From: Holacanthus passer
Taxonomy: Eukaryota; Chordata; Actinopteri; Pomacanthidae
Direction: 5' to 3'
NCBI GenBank assembly: GCA_025331565.1
Contig: JAFREQ010000030.1
Coordinates: forward strand, 8,306,501-8,370,500
DNA: 64,000 bases
Under the pieces are notes generated by a model, which saw nothing but the letters and a program-made list of their open reading frames with translations, was not told the DNA's origin and made no database searches. Positions 27,301-34,850 of the stretch are shown here, piece by piece. Position 1 is the stretch's first letter, and each line of letters begins with the position of its first letter. The translations under genes were made by a program, and so were the position numbers.

Positions 27301-30300
27301 TGAACAACCAATACATTTAATTATTATTTTTATTCAAATTTTTTACTCTGCAAACAATGCGTCTATGTTTTCCATAATATACAAGCAAGAACACTAGAAT
27401 TCAAATCTGCATTTTATTGCACTTACCAAACTAGAGGTAGTAGCATGTAATCATCCACAGCAGCACTCAGTTAGTAGATAAGTAACTAGGTTGATCACCA
27501 CAGTGTCTACCCCACAAACCAAAGTCTCAAATGAGAACTTATACCTCACTGAGACTGAGTGTAGAAAGTTTCTCATGTAACTGTTTTTAGTCTTAGTTGT
27601 TTGATTAAATTTGATCCTTAGGAGTAATTTTGATATACTTGATAAAAAAAATTGTCCATGACCTATTTGTTTGATTTCCTCAAATACAACTGTCGATGTG
27701 TGTCAAAGTGTTCTCAAGAAAAATTTTGGGCTTGTACCATTGGCGTCTGAGTGTGCATGTATGGCTCCTAATGAGCAGGTTGCACCTTGCAGACTGCCAC
27801 CAGTGTGTATTAACAGATGAAAGCTGGGTTGCATTGTAAAGCATTTTGATTAGTCGGTGATGCTCGGAAAGCACTGTATAAATTCTGTCCATTTGTCATT
27901 TTATACAGTAGTCTTGCTAGTATCTCTGCTGAAGTCTGATCAGGTCTGTTTGTCAGTGTAGGAAGTAAACTGTTGATGTTCTGAACTTGTCATCCTACCT
28001 GTCTCAGATTATCTCTACAGCAGTGATGACCTACACTAAACACTTTGACCAGCATGGCCGCATCAAGGAGATCCAGTATGAAATCTTCAGGTCTCTGATG
28101 TACTGGATCACAATTCAGTATGACAACATGGGCAGAGTCACCAAGCGCGAGATCAAGATCGGACCATTTGCCAACACAACCAAATATGGTTATGAGTATG
28201 ATGTTGATGGGCAGCTGCAAACGGTCTCACTCAATGAGAAGATGATGTGGAGGTAGGATCATAACATTAAATTGAATAAACGCATCATTATTTGATGATG
28301 CTAAACATTAATAGTGTTATTGTCCGGCCTTCCAGGTATAATTATGACCTGAATGGTAACCTGCATTTGCTGAACCCTGGGAACAGTGGGCGGTTAACCC
28401 CTCTACGCTATGATCTGAGGGACAGAATAACTCGTCTGGGAGATGTTCAGTACAGGCTGGATGAAGATGGTTTCCTAAGACAGAGAGGAGCTGAGATATT
28501 TGAATACAACTCTAAAGGTGGGAATTAGTATTTTGTACTCAGTATTTTGGTGGCCCAACAAGGACAACAAGCTCATCTGAACTTACAACTCCTGACTCAT
28601 TACTGTTACTTAGTGTTGGTCAACAACACAAAATCAAGTGTGAAATCTGAACTTGACACAAGAAAAAGATTTGCATGGATTTACATCTCCCCCTTGAAAT
28701 GCCCAAGTTTTTACGTCACTTAATATGACATTAATTTAACACCACCACCATGTGTAAAATTTTTGTGTCATTATACCATAACAAAATTTTTCTGAAGGCT
28801 ATTGTTTTTGTAGTAAAATGTAACAATCCAACTGAAATTTTAACTACCACTGGGGCCACCAAAGTCTGCAATTTTCTTTTTCTACATGCATACTTACTGA
28901 CTTGTTATTCTTCAAATCATTATTCTTCCTTATTTATTATTGGTGATTCAGGTCTTCTAGTGCGTGTCTACAGTAAAGCAGCCAGCTGGACCATACAATA
29001 CCGTTACGACGGTTTGGGTCGACGTGTGGCATCTAGAAACAGTCTGGGCCAACACCTTCAGTTCTTCTACGCTGACCTGAACTACCCCACCAGGATCACC
29101 CACGTCTATAACCACTCCAGCTCCGAGATCACATCCTTTTACTATGATCTTCAGGTAGCTACACTGCAAAAGTCATTCTGAATATGGTTGTTTAATTACT
29201 AACATACTGTATTTGGTCAAAATTGGCAGGGAAAGTAGGTACAATTACATCATTTCTTTTCCAAACTCAAATGACGTACAGCATCTCCAGCTAGAGATAG
29301 GCAAAACATTTAATATGGAGGTTTTCTCTTGACAGAGCTCTCCCTGATTGCTATTTATCATATAAGTGAGAGAGTGGTTTTCGCTCTCAAATTTTGATTT
29401 ATGATAGGCTATGTGGAGCAAGTTTCCCTTCAGTGTCTACAGGGAAATCATGCTAAATATACAGCCAGAGATTAACTTATTTTATTGTGATGAATACAGA
29501 TAGTGAATCAGTAGCAGTAAGACCCACAATAATTAAAATGATAGTGACATAACTATTTATAGCCCTCCTGTATTGAGTTAGAGAATGCAACAGCAATAAC
29601 AATATCAGCATAATTATTAGTATTATTATATTCATAACATGTATAATATGATTGTTTATTGTTGCACAGGGCCATGTGTTTGCTATGGAGATCAGCAGTG
29701 GAGAGGAGTTTTATATTGCATGTGATAACACTGGGACCCCACTGGCTGTCTTCAGCAACAATGGACTCTTGCTTAAACAGGTATCTTGTACTTGTTTTGT
29801 GTAGTTGTTCAAAGTCTATTCATGAAATTGTTTTGCGTCTCCATATCAGATCACAAATCTCTGTGTTTGTAGGTGCAGTACACAGCATATGGTGAGGTTT
29901 ACTTTGATTCCAACCCAGACTTTGTGCTGGTAATTGGTTTCCATGGAGGCCTGTATGATCCTCTGACACGACTGCTGCATTTTGGAGACAGAGACTACGA
30001 TATCCCTGCTGGGAGGTAGGCAGTCCATTACTTATTCACTCATTTTTTGTCCAAGCATGAGAGGTGATTCTATATAACAGGGTGCTATTCCAGCTTTATC
30101 AGTGTCACATCTGACCAGACTGTGTTTGTTATGAAGGTGGACTACTCCTGACATTAGCACATGGACCCGTGTTGGTAAAGACCCCCAGCCCTTCAACCTC
30201 TACATGTTCCGAGGCAACAACCCCATCAGCAAGATTCATCAGGTCAAAGAATATGTCACAGGTAACAAACCTTTACCAAATAAAAGCACTAGGGAGGTAG

Positions 30301-33300
30301 ATAGTACTTTTTAGGTCTACATGGTCCATCCGTAAAAGCTGAAGCAGGAGTTTTCAAGGGTTCCAAACCAAGTGCTCTTAAAGTTAAAGCATAGGTCTCT
30401 CACAAAGTTCTTTCCTGGGTCCCTTTTTATTTACTATGGTTAAAACTTTTACCTCACATAAATACAGTAAATATGAATTTGAATTGTCACCTGGACTAAA
30501 AACGTGTTTAAGCTGAATAACCATGCATTTTTGTATGTATCTAGCCTTTTTTAAAAAGATGATTCTTTCATTTATTTGTTGATTATTCACTTTTTAAAAA
30601 CAAGATAAACCATAAAAACAATATGCTCATGCTTTGTTATTGTAACAATTTTTTTCCCAGGCCATCCAAAACTGACTTTGTGTGTCAAGCCCCTTGGCAT
30701 CTTACACAGATGCACAAAATACCCTCTAGCATCAGTATGAGACGCACCTGGCTTTCAGCTAACTCAAATGTGAACCTACCCAGGGCAATATTAGATGTAT
30801 CAGAGCAATATGATGTACCATAAAGAACTAAAAAGTCGATACAGGGACTAGGTTGGGGTAGATGGATGGATAAAATATAGGACTTTCACCCAGGAGACTG
30901 GGGTTCTTGCCCTGTTTGAAACCAAAGTTGTACGAGAACATACTATGCGTTACAAAGGCTTTCTTGTAGAAAGGCTTTCTGGTAGGCATGTCATACAGAT
31001 GCTTAAGGGTACCTTGTACATCTGTATGATATGCAGAGGGGCGTGACAAAATGTTGTGTTTACACAACCTGGAACTGAGAACCCTGAATAGTAAAGCGGA
31101 GGGTTTTATGAATTCTTAAAAATGCAGGCTATCCTACATGCTATACTGATGAAAATTAAGTATATGTAATGCTGCCTGTTTATTTTCCAGAATAGTTGTT
31201 TTGCCTTATTGCCCAATATTATCTGAAAGCTACATTTAGTGAAAATGAACAGTGTGGTGTAATAAGGTGCAAAAATATTTTCTACAATCTTCAAGGTGGA
31301 CAACTTATCATAGAGATATTGGACTGGATCAGATCAGATTGTAGTGATAAAAAGTAATGAGCTTAAACATTACTTTTTATAGTAATGACTTCCAACAATG
31401 TGAGGCATTTAATATATATTAAGGAAATAACAGAGGTTTGTCTGAAATTATCTGAAGAAGGCATAAGAAATATGCAAAGGCACTGTATGTTTGTCAGAGT
31501 TTGTTCATCTGGTGCCACTATTGAGTGTAAATCATTAAAGCAACATGCTTGAACTCACTCTTCACTCTTATTTTTTTCTCTGTCTCTTATCCACATCCAC
31601 TGATATCTTTCTCTGTAGATATCAATATCTGGTTGGTTACATTTGGCTTCCATCTTCACAATGCAATCCCAGGGTTCCCCATTCCCAAGTTTGACCTGAC
31701 ACAGCCATCACTGGAGATGAAAAAGAGCCAGCTCTGGGATGACCTGCCGGTATGTGTTCTATGTACTCTTAGAAGGGTTGAATGAATCACAGATGACTTA
31801 AGAGCAATAATCCCCTGTTGTATTAGCAACAGACCATACTCTGTCATCATGATTAATGGGCAAATCCACATCAACATGGAGCAAAAACGTTGCCACACTG
31901 TTTAACCAATTTTAAGCATTGTTGTGCTTCTGGTTACAAACCAATCAGTGATGTGACAGCAAGTATTTTTTTGTTTTTACCTGTTGTGACATCACTGGTC
32001 ATAACTGTACTAACAGTATGTATTTGAATAATATTTAACTATTTAAATTTCAATTGAGTCATAACAGTGGGTAGGACAGGATGTATTTATAGGACCTGTG
32101 AGCCCACAGAAAAAATACACAGAAAAACTAATAAAAACTAAAACATAACAATAATTTGTGTTTTGCAGTCATGCGTAAACACATTCACACACAGACAGGA
32201 GAAGTGGAGAGAGAAAAACAAAACACAGAGAGGAAAAAATGACAACTCGGGCATTAGGACACAATAAAGAAGAAAAAGAGATGAAATGGAGAAGAAATTC
32301 ATGAGCAAAAGACATATTCAGAAGATCTACGAACTGAAAATTCAAAAGGAAACAAAGCAGTTGAGAAATCAAGAGAGTGAAAAGGCAAATAAGTCAAAAA
32401 GCAACCTGGCATTCAAAAAAAAAAAAAAGAAAATCAGGAAATGAAAGGGAAAGAGAAAATTGTAGGAGGAAATGGAGAGAAATTAATCAGAAAGGCAATG
32501 AGGAGCAAAGACAATAAAGGGCCATCCAGTGAAACAAATCATTCATGCCTTTCTCAGCTTAAAGCTGCATTCTCTGCTCCTTTTCTTACACTCACTCAGT
32601 TATTGTGGCTATTTATACACTTGTTTGGTGGACAGGTTATGAGGGTTTCACACTTGCACACAAAGAGCACAAGGGACTGTGCTGAAACTCATTGAAAGAC
32701 AACAATGTGAGTACTGCTAAATGAACAAAAAAATAGATGCAGCAGATTCAGAGAGGAACTGGGAGAAGACCACAGAAAATGAGGAAGGAAACAAAAAAGA
32801 TTTGGACTGACTGAATGGCCTTTCTCACCAGTACAAATATTTGTAAACATTGTAACTGATAATAATAATAATAATAATAATAATAACCTTATTTGTGTAG
32901 TACTGTATACCATGATGCTGTGAAAATGTAAGATTTGAGATGGTTATTGTACAGTGAAAATCCTATACTGTTGCAACCCTACAATGTTCTTTTATTGCAA
33001 CGTTTTTGCAATGTATTTGTTATATGTAAATGTAATCAATAATATCTGTAATAAAATATCAAGCAGCACATAAAGCCAAACATTACTTTCTCTTTCTCTT
33101 GTCCACAGTCGATCTCAGGTGTCCAGCAGGAGGTGACTCGTCAGTCTCGGGCCTTCCTGTCCTTTGAGCGAATGCCAGAAATCCAGCTCAACCGGAGACA
33201 TTCAGACCATACCAGAGCCTGGCTGTGGTTTGCCACTGTCAAGTCTCTGATTGGTAAGGGAGTGATGCTCGCTGTGATCCAAGGCCGTGTTGTGACCAAC

Positions 33301-33864
33301 GCTCTCAACATTGCCAATGAGGACTGCATCAAAGTGGCTGCAGTCTTAAACAATGCCTTTTACCTTGAGGACTTGCATTATACAGTGGAAGGACGAGACA
33401 CACACTATTTCATCAAAACCAGTCTGCCTGAGAATGACCTCAGTGCGCTGCGGCTGACATCAGGCAGGAAATCACTAGAAAACGGCGTGAATGTCACAGT
33501 GTCCCAGTCTACGACCGTGATGAACGGGCGAACACGGCGCTTCGCTGACGTGGAGCTGCAATATGGGTCTCTGGCACTTCATGTCCGTTATGGGACGACG
33601 CTGGATGAGGAGAAAGCACGAATCCTGGAGCTGGCAAGACAGAGAGCGCTCTCGAGCGCCTGGGCTCGCGAGCAGCAGCGGGTGAGAGATGGGGAGGAAG
33701 GAGTTCGGCTGTGGACGGAGGGGGAGAAAAGGCAGCTGTTGAGCAGCGGGAAGGTTTTGGGTTATGATGGCTACTACGTCTTGTCCATAGAGCAGTACCC
33801 CGAGCTAGCTGACAGCGCTAACAACATCCAATTCCTACGCCAGAGTGAGATAGGGAGGAGGTAA
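1050..33864 (+). CDS. tenm3: Teneurin-3, C-terminal 1,584 residues (29 exons, 5' part outside window)
   Basis: Teneurins are large type II single-pass membrane proteins of neurons. They mediate homophilic and latrophilin-dependent trans-synaptic recognition. Joined coding segments: 1050-1121, 1770-1947, 2675-2695, 5324-5448, 5718-5825, 9469-9623, 10981-11082, 11260-11433, 11812-11871, 12061-12223, 13090-13228, 13365-13470, 13820-13962, 14162-14340, 17243-17347, 18011-18141, 21442-21611, 23104-23230, 25278-25475, 25955-26014, 26552-26896, 28008-28252, 28336-28517, 28952-29154, 29670-29780, 29873-30015, 30137-30261, 31619-31749, 33109-33864. Every junction is GT-AG, and the sum minus two leading bases is 1,585 codons including stop. 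Domains in order: end of FN-plug, NHL propeller, YD/Rhs-like shell with a GRWTTPD Rhs signature, internal linker, toxin-like C-terminal domain, TCAP peptide. The C-terminus [11 protein letters not shown] is TCAP-3 type, and dctd lies downstream, which favours tenm3 over tenm1/2/4. The N-terminal cytoplasmic, transmembrane and EGF exons lie upstream of base 1. Confidence 0.93.
1122..1769. other. tenm3 intron
   Basis: Nothing recognised besides the splice sites. Confidence 0.6.
1770..1947 (+). CDS. tenm3: tenm3 exon b: FN-plug to first NHL blade
   Basis: Encodes [14 protein letters not shown] and then the blade [20 protein letters not shown]. It ends inside an arginine codon (AG), so both splice choices, direct to 5324 or through the 21-nt microexon, stay in frame. 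Confidence 0.93.
1948..2674. other. tenm3 intron upstream of microexon
   Basis: Begins with a donor gtaaga and a short CTG/CTT-rich stretch near 1976-2008. No repeat or gene recognised. Confidence 0.6.
2675..2695 (+). CDS. tenm3: tenm3 microexon: 7-residue alternative NHL insert (site B)
   Basis: A 21-nt exon between AAAG and GTAAGAG. Spliced between 1947 and 5324 it reads R-NKDFRH-S, the known alternatively spliced 7-residue insert in the teneurin NHL propeller. In mouse Ten3 this insert changes homophilic binding specificity. It is too short for ORF searches and was found by reading the intron for the expected peptide and splice sites. The acceptor tract (ttgctcgcactgtattaaag) is weak, as expected of a regulated exon. 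Confidence 0.93.
   Translation, partial: KQRFQT
4035..4120. repeat. Possible hAT-type transposon terminus
   Basis: Contains gattggcaaccttttctgat, resembling the GGCAACCTTT-type ends of hAT elements. No matching partner end identified. Class is tentative. Confidence 0.25.
4608..4640 (-). repeat. Retroelement 3' tail fragment (GATAA repeats)
   Basis: The GATAAGATAAGATAAG run followed by a TTTATTAA segment matches the 3' ends seen at 7600, 45676 and 58886. Confidence 0.5.
4885..4929. repeat. (CA)n microsatellite
   Basis: About 22 dinucleotide units. Confidence 0.97.
5324..5448 (+). CDS. tenm3: tenm3 exon d: NHL blade
   Basis: Encodes [20 protein letters not shown] followed by [12 protein letters not shown], a typical NHL blade. 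Acceptor tag at 5321-5323, donor gtaagaat after 5448. Confidence 0.94.
5718..5825 (+). CDS. tenm3: tenm3 exon e: inter-blade NHL segment
   Basis: Encodes [20 protein letters not shown], then [16 protein letters not shown]. The glycine- and cysteine-containing loop is typical of the teneurin propeller. Confidence 0.94.
6870..7960 (+). mobile_element. Decayed Tc1/mariner transposase copy
   Basis: The frame at 6958-7080 reads [20 protein letters not shown] then [13 protein letters not shown], the helix-turn-helix of a Tc1-like transposase. Later frames give [10 protein letters not shown] near 7675 and a piece like [10 protein letters not shown] near 7770, the DDE-domain landmarks, and GGHTSYW at the end. 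There are multiple stops and frameshifts, so it is inactive. It carries a small nested insertion at 7600-7647. Confidence 0.85.
7600..7647 (-). mobile_element. 48-bp retroelement 3' end nested in the Tc1 copy
   Basis: Begins aagataaagataagataaac and continues with the ATTCGTCCCACAGTGGGGAAA-type motif. It is flanked by direct repeats ACTGTT at 7594-7599 and 7648-7653. Removing it restores the Tc1 reading GGCACTGTTGGTGATGA. On the minus strand the short tandem tail is at the 3' end, as in a severely 5'-truncated LINE or SINE. Confidence 0.8.
9469..9623 (+). CDS. tenm3: tenm3 exon f: NHL blade
   Basis: Encodes [20 protein letters not shown] and [16 protein letters not shown]. Preceded by a strong pyrimidine tract and cag, donor gtaaca. 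Confidence 0.94.
9624..10980. other. tenm3 intron
   Basis: Contains a short (GT)n/(GA)n tract at about 10068-10105. No other feature recognised. Confidence 0.6.
10981..11082 (+). CDS. tenm3: tenm3 exon g: NHL blade
   Basis: Encodes [20 protein letters not shown] then [14 protein letters not shown]. Phase 0 at both ends. Confidence 0.94.
11260..11433 (+). CDS. tenm3: tenm3 exon h: NHL blade
   Basis: Encodes [15 protein letters not shown] and the blade [20 protein letters not shown]. Phase 0 at both ends. Confidence 0.94.
11434..11811. other. tenm3 intron
   Basis: Nothing recognised. Confidence 0.6.
11812..11871 (+). CDS. tenm3: tenm3 exon i: short NHL exon
   Basis: A 60-nt exon reading [20 protein letters not shown], the cysteine pair loop of the propeller. 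Phase 0 at both ends. Donor gtagta. Confidence 0.92.
12061..12223 (+). CDS. tenm3: tenm3 exon j: last NHL blade
   Basis: Encodes [20 protein letters not shown] and [18 protein letters not shown], the final blade of the propeller. Ends in phase 1, immediately before a long CA repeat. Confidence 0.94.
12254..12310. repeat. (CA)n microsatellite
   Basis: About 28 uninterrupted CA units, 30 bases after the exon j donor. Confidence 0.97.
12822..12966 (+). mobile_element. tRNA-derived SINE with LINE-like tail
   Basis: A-box-like TGGTGGTTAAGATTCGGCGC at 12827-12846 and B-box-like AGTTCAATTCC at 12868-12878 form an RNA polymerase III promoter. They are followed by ATTTCCCCATTGTGGGACTA and an AATTAAAA-type tail. 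The last part resembles the 3' ends of the retroelement tails at 7600 and 45676. Confidence 0.75.
13090..13228 (+). CDS. tenm3: tenm3 exon k: start of YD shell
   Basis: Encodes [20 protein letters not shown] and [13 protein letters not shown], the transition from propeller to the YD/Rhs-like barrel. Confidence 0.93.
13365..13470 (+). CDS. tenm3: tenm3 exon l: YD shell
   Basis: Encodes [20 protein letters not shown] and [16 protein letters not shown]. Confidence 0.93.
13471..13819. other. tenm3 intron
   Basis: Nothing recognised. Confidence 0.6.
13820..13962 (+). CDS. tenm3: tenm3 exon m: YD shell
   Basis: Encodes [20 protein letters not shown] and NSGLLATKS...GWTTFYE, matching the teneurin YD barrel. 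Confidence 0.93.
14162..14340 (+). CDS. tenm3: tenm3 exon n: YD repeat
   Basis: Encodes [20 protein letters not shown], a canonical YD repeat, then [20 protein letters not shown]. Confidence 0.94.
14341..17242. other. tenm3 intron with LINE fragment
   Basis: Holds a sense-oriented L2/CR1-type LINE relic (14870-16170). The remaining 1 kb before exon o shows nothing recognised. Confidence 0.6.
14870..16170 (+). mobile_element. Decayed L2/CR1-superfamily LINE (Maui/Rex1-like) fragment
   Basis: Broken frames read [19 protein letters not shown] near 15190, [13 protein letters not shown] at about 15382, [15 protein letters not shown] at 15436-15480, then a [15 protein letters not shown] core and FADDTN near 15610, landmarks of a non-LTR reverse transcriptase. 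FADD is followed immediately by [20 protein letters not shown], so an internal segment is deleted. Several stops show it is dead. The 3' border is approximate. Confidence 0.85.
17243..17347 (+). CDS. tenm3: tenm3 exon o: YD shell
   Basis: Encodes [20 protein letters not shown] and [15 protein letters not shown]. It follows a 2.9-kb intron carrying a LINE fragment. Confidence 0.93.
17348..18010. other. tenm3 intron
   Basis: Nothing recognised. Confidence 0.6.
18011..18141 (+). CDS. tenm3: tenm3 exon p: YD shell
   Basis: Encodes [20 protein letters not shown] and [20 protein letters not shown]. Ends after a full AGG codon (phase 0). Confidence 0.93.
18142..21441. other. tenm3 intron
   Basis: A degenerate interspersed repeat lies at about 18280-18530. 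The remaining 2.9 kb is AT-rich with no recognised element. Confidence 0.55.
18280..18530 (+). repeat. Degenerate fish interspersed repeat
   Basis: Contains GGTACACTCTTGACAGGTCA, then CCAGTTTATCACAGGG and CATGTTTTTGGACTGTTGGA, an eroded version of a motif series common in fish repeats. Class not assigned. Confidence 0.45.
21442..21611 (+). CDS. tenm3: tenm3 exon q: YD shell
   Basis: Encodes [20 protein letters not shown] and [20 protein letters not shown]. It follows a 3.3-kb intron. Confidence 0.94.
22345..22600. repeat. Interspersed repeat, class unknown
   Basis: The segment around CACTTTGTTAGGCATACCTG resembles a repeat I associate with many fish genomes (TTAGGTACACCTGT type) and continues through GTGTCCACCCCAAGGGGGCA. 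The ORF at 22286-22735 spans it and is not a gene. Confidence 0.4.
22762..22788 (-). repeat. hAT-like terminal sequence
   Basis: On the minus strand it reads CAGGGGTGTCCAAACTATGG, matching the usual start of hAT (Charlie-type) elements. The other end was not found. Confidence 0.4.
23104..23230 (+). CDS. tenm3: tenm3 exon r: YD repeat
   Basis: Encodes [20 protein letters not shown] then [20 protein letters not shown], a YD repeat pair. Confidence 0.94.
23231..25277. other. tenm3 intron
   Basis: No recognised element. The open frame at 24189-24521 has no recognisable domain. Confidence 0.55.
25278..25475 (+). CDS. tenm3: tenm3 exon s: YD shell
   Basis: Encodes [40 protein letters not shown] and [17 protein letters not shown]. 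Phase 0 at both ends. Confidence 0.94.
25476..25954. other. tenm3 intron
   Basis: Nothing recognised. A short GTGTGT stretch follows the donor. Confidence 0.6.
25955..26014 (+). CDS. tenm3: tenm3 exon t: short YD exon
   Basis: A 60-nt exon reading [20 protein letters not shown], phase 0 at both ends, between exons s and u. Confidence 0.92.
26015..26551. other. tenm3 intron
   Basis: Nothing recognised. Confidence 0.6.
26552..26896 (+). CDS. tenm3: tenm3 exon u: YD shell
   Basis: Encodes [54 protein letters not shown] and [13 protein letters not shown], with several YD repeats. Phase 0 at both ends. Confidence 0.95.
26897..28007. other. tenm3 intron
   Basis: Nothing recognised. The open frame at 27023-27397 is not coding-like. 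Confidence 0.6.
28008..28252 (+). CDS. tenm3: tenm3 exon v: YD shell
   Basis: Encodes [40 protein letters not shown] and [17 protein letters not shown]. Confidence 0.95.
28336..28517 (+). CDS. tenm3: tenm3 exon w: YD shell
   Basis: Encodes [20 protein letters not shown] and [20 protein letters not shown], dense YD repeats. The preceding intron is only 83 bp. Confidence 0.95.
28518..28951. other. tenm3 intron
   Basis: Nothing recognised. Confidence 0.6.
28952..29154 (+). CDS. tenm3: tenm3 exon x: YD shell
   Basis: Encodes [20 protein letters not shown] and [20 protein letters not shown], followed by YYDLQ. Confidence 0.95.
29155..29669. other. tenm3 intron
   Basis: Nothing recognised. Confidence 0.6.
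29670..29780 (+). CDS. tenm3: tenm3 exon y: Rhs core lead-in
   Basis: Encodes [20 protein letters not shown] and [17 protein letters not shown], the segment just before the Rhs-associated core. Confidence 0.95.
29873..30015 (+). CDS. tenm3: tenm3 exon z: Rhs core
   Basis: Encodes [20 protein letters not shown] and [20 protein letters not shown]. This is the first half of the Rhs-associated core signature shared with bacterial Rhs/YD proteins. Confidence 0.95.
30137..30261 (+). CDS. tenm3: tenm3 exon aa: Rhs signature end and linker
   Basis: Completes GRWTTPD, then [20 protein letters not shown]. Marks the end of the YD barrel and the start of the internal linker. Confidence 0.95.
30262..31618. 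other. tenm3 intron
   Basis: No element recognised. Confidence 0.55.
31619..31749 (+). CDS. tenm3: tenm3 exon bb: internal linker
   Basis: Encodes [20 protein letters not shown] and [20 protein letters not shown]. This linker is one of the most paralog-specific parts of teneurins. Phase 0 at its 3' end. Confidence 0.94.
31750..33108. other. Last tenm3 intron
   Basis: Purine-rich around 32180-32480 with a poly(A) run near 32417, and an (AAT)n microsatellite at 32860-32885. No gene recognised. Confidence 0.6.
32860..32885. repeat. (AAT)n microsatellite
   Basis: About eight AAT units. Confidence 0.9.
33109..33864 (+). CDS. tenm3: tenm3 terminal exon: toxin-like domain and TCAP
   Basis: The 252-codon last exon ends at TAA (33862-33864). 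Visible stretches are [72 protein letters not shown] and [12 protein letters not shown]. This is the teneurin C-terminal domain related to bacterial Tox-GHH modules but not known to be an active toxin. It ends in the TCAP region (separate entry). Chosen as last exon because an in-frame stop follows the conserved GRR end. Confidence 0.96.
   Translation, partial: SISGVQQEVTRQSRAFLSFERMPEIQLNRRHSDHTRAWLWFATVKSLIGKGVMLAVIQGRVVTNALNIANEDCIKVAAVLNNAFYLEDLHYTVEGRDTHYFIKTSLPENDLSALRLTSGRKSLENGVNVTVSQSTTVMNGRTRRFADVELQYGSLALHVRYGTTLDEEKARILELARQRALSSAWAREQQRVRDGEEGVRLWTEGEKRQLLSSGKVLGYDGYYVLSIEQYPELADSANNIQFLRQSEIGRR
33733..33861 (+). other. tenm3: TCAP-3-like C-terminal peptide region of tenm3
   Basis: The last 43 residues start with [16 protein letters not shown] after the basic site EKR and end in GRR. 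This is the expected layout of a teneurin C-terminal associated peptide: a dibasic release site, a 40-residue CRF-like peptide and an amidation-type glycine with two arginines. [15 protein letters not shown] is the TCAP-3 type. Whether it is released in this fish cannot be seen from sequence. Confidence 0.85.
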
Positions 33865-34153
33865 CAGCATCAACAAACATGTAATTTCTACCCCCTGTGA
33901 CTGTCAGAGACTAACAAAAGGTTCAGTTTTAACACAAAATGGATGTCACAGACTTAACTGTCTTGAGACTCAAAACAAGCCACTAAAGAGACCCCATGTT
34001 TGCAAAGTTGTTTTATTTTAAGAAAAGCCGGATTTCTAAACTGATTTGATTAATGATGTAACAATAACTTCAACGCAACTGACCCAAAACATTATGAACC
34101 TACAGTTCTGGCGGTTTAAAACAGTCTTTACAAGGCTATCTTTCGACCAATGC

Positions 34154-34200
<47 letters not shown>

Positions 34201-34850
34201 TCGCCCTGTTGTCTGCCTTCAGCCTGCACGCATGCCCCTCCCCCACTCTCTGGTAGACGGGGCTAACCTGAGTGCTATAATCATGTGCTATCTAGCTGTG
34301 AAACAGTGGGATGTAGAGACTTTTTCAAGTAGCCAACTGAGCATTTCAGAAGTCATCACAACTAGATGAGTGAACAAATGTTTGTTGATCCCTAACAGAT
34401 GTTGCAGGTATCATATCTGTGTGGGTCCAGATGTGACCCATCGCTCTGGGTTGCAGAACTCTATGAGCCATGTCTAAAGGATCTGTTATTTCCATGGCTG
34501 AAGCCATTGAATGGAACTGTTGTGGGACTGTTGTGGACTCTCTCTAAGAGAGACAGGCACAAAAAAGGACTACTATTTGTACGAAGGGAAAAAAAGACAG
34601 ATTTTCTGTTTGAATTTTTTGTTCTGTTTTTCTATACAGTATAAACTTGCATTTGCTTCAGACAAAAAGGGGATTGAAAAAATGAACAAAAAAGTGTTTA
34701 CATACTATTACCTATACCACTATTGCTACTATTGCTACACCACCATCAGAATGGACCATGATCTGGACTTAACAAAACCAGAAACTTTGAGTTGTGCTTT
34801 TGTTTCTTTCTTACTGATAAAAAAGGTCAATAAAATCGTACAGTTCCACA
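33865..34850 (+). promoter_or_regulatory. tenm3: tenm3 3'UTR with candidate poly(A) signal
   Basis: Non-coding sequence follows the stop codon. The first good AATAAA is at 34829-34834, about 965 bases past the stop. Further AATAAA hexamers at 35532 and 35784 could give longer 3' ends. The UTR contains a CTTT microsatellite at 34154-34201. Confidence 0.5.
34154..34201. repeat. (CTTT)n microsatellite
   Basis: About 12 uninterrupted CTTT units in the presumed tenm3 3'UTR. Confidence 0.97.

Noticed and set aside
33109..33864. Assigning the gene to tenm4 (or tenm2)
   Set aside because: The TCAP-type ending and the neighbouring convergent dctd gene favour tenm3. The tenm2-type ending FLRQNEMGKR is not present.
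33109..33864. Calling the C-terminal domain an active toxin
   Set aside because: The domain is ancestrally related to bacterial polymorphic toxins, but in teneurins it serves as part of an adhesion receptor. No basis for toxicity was seen.
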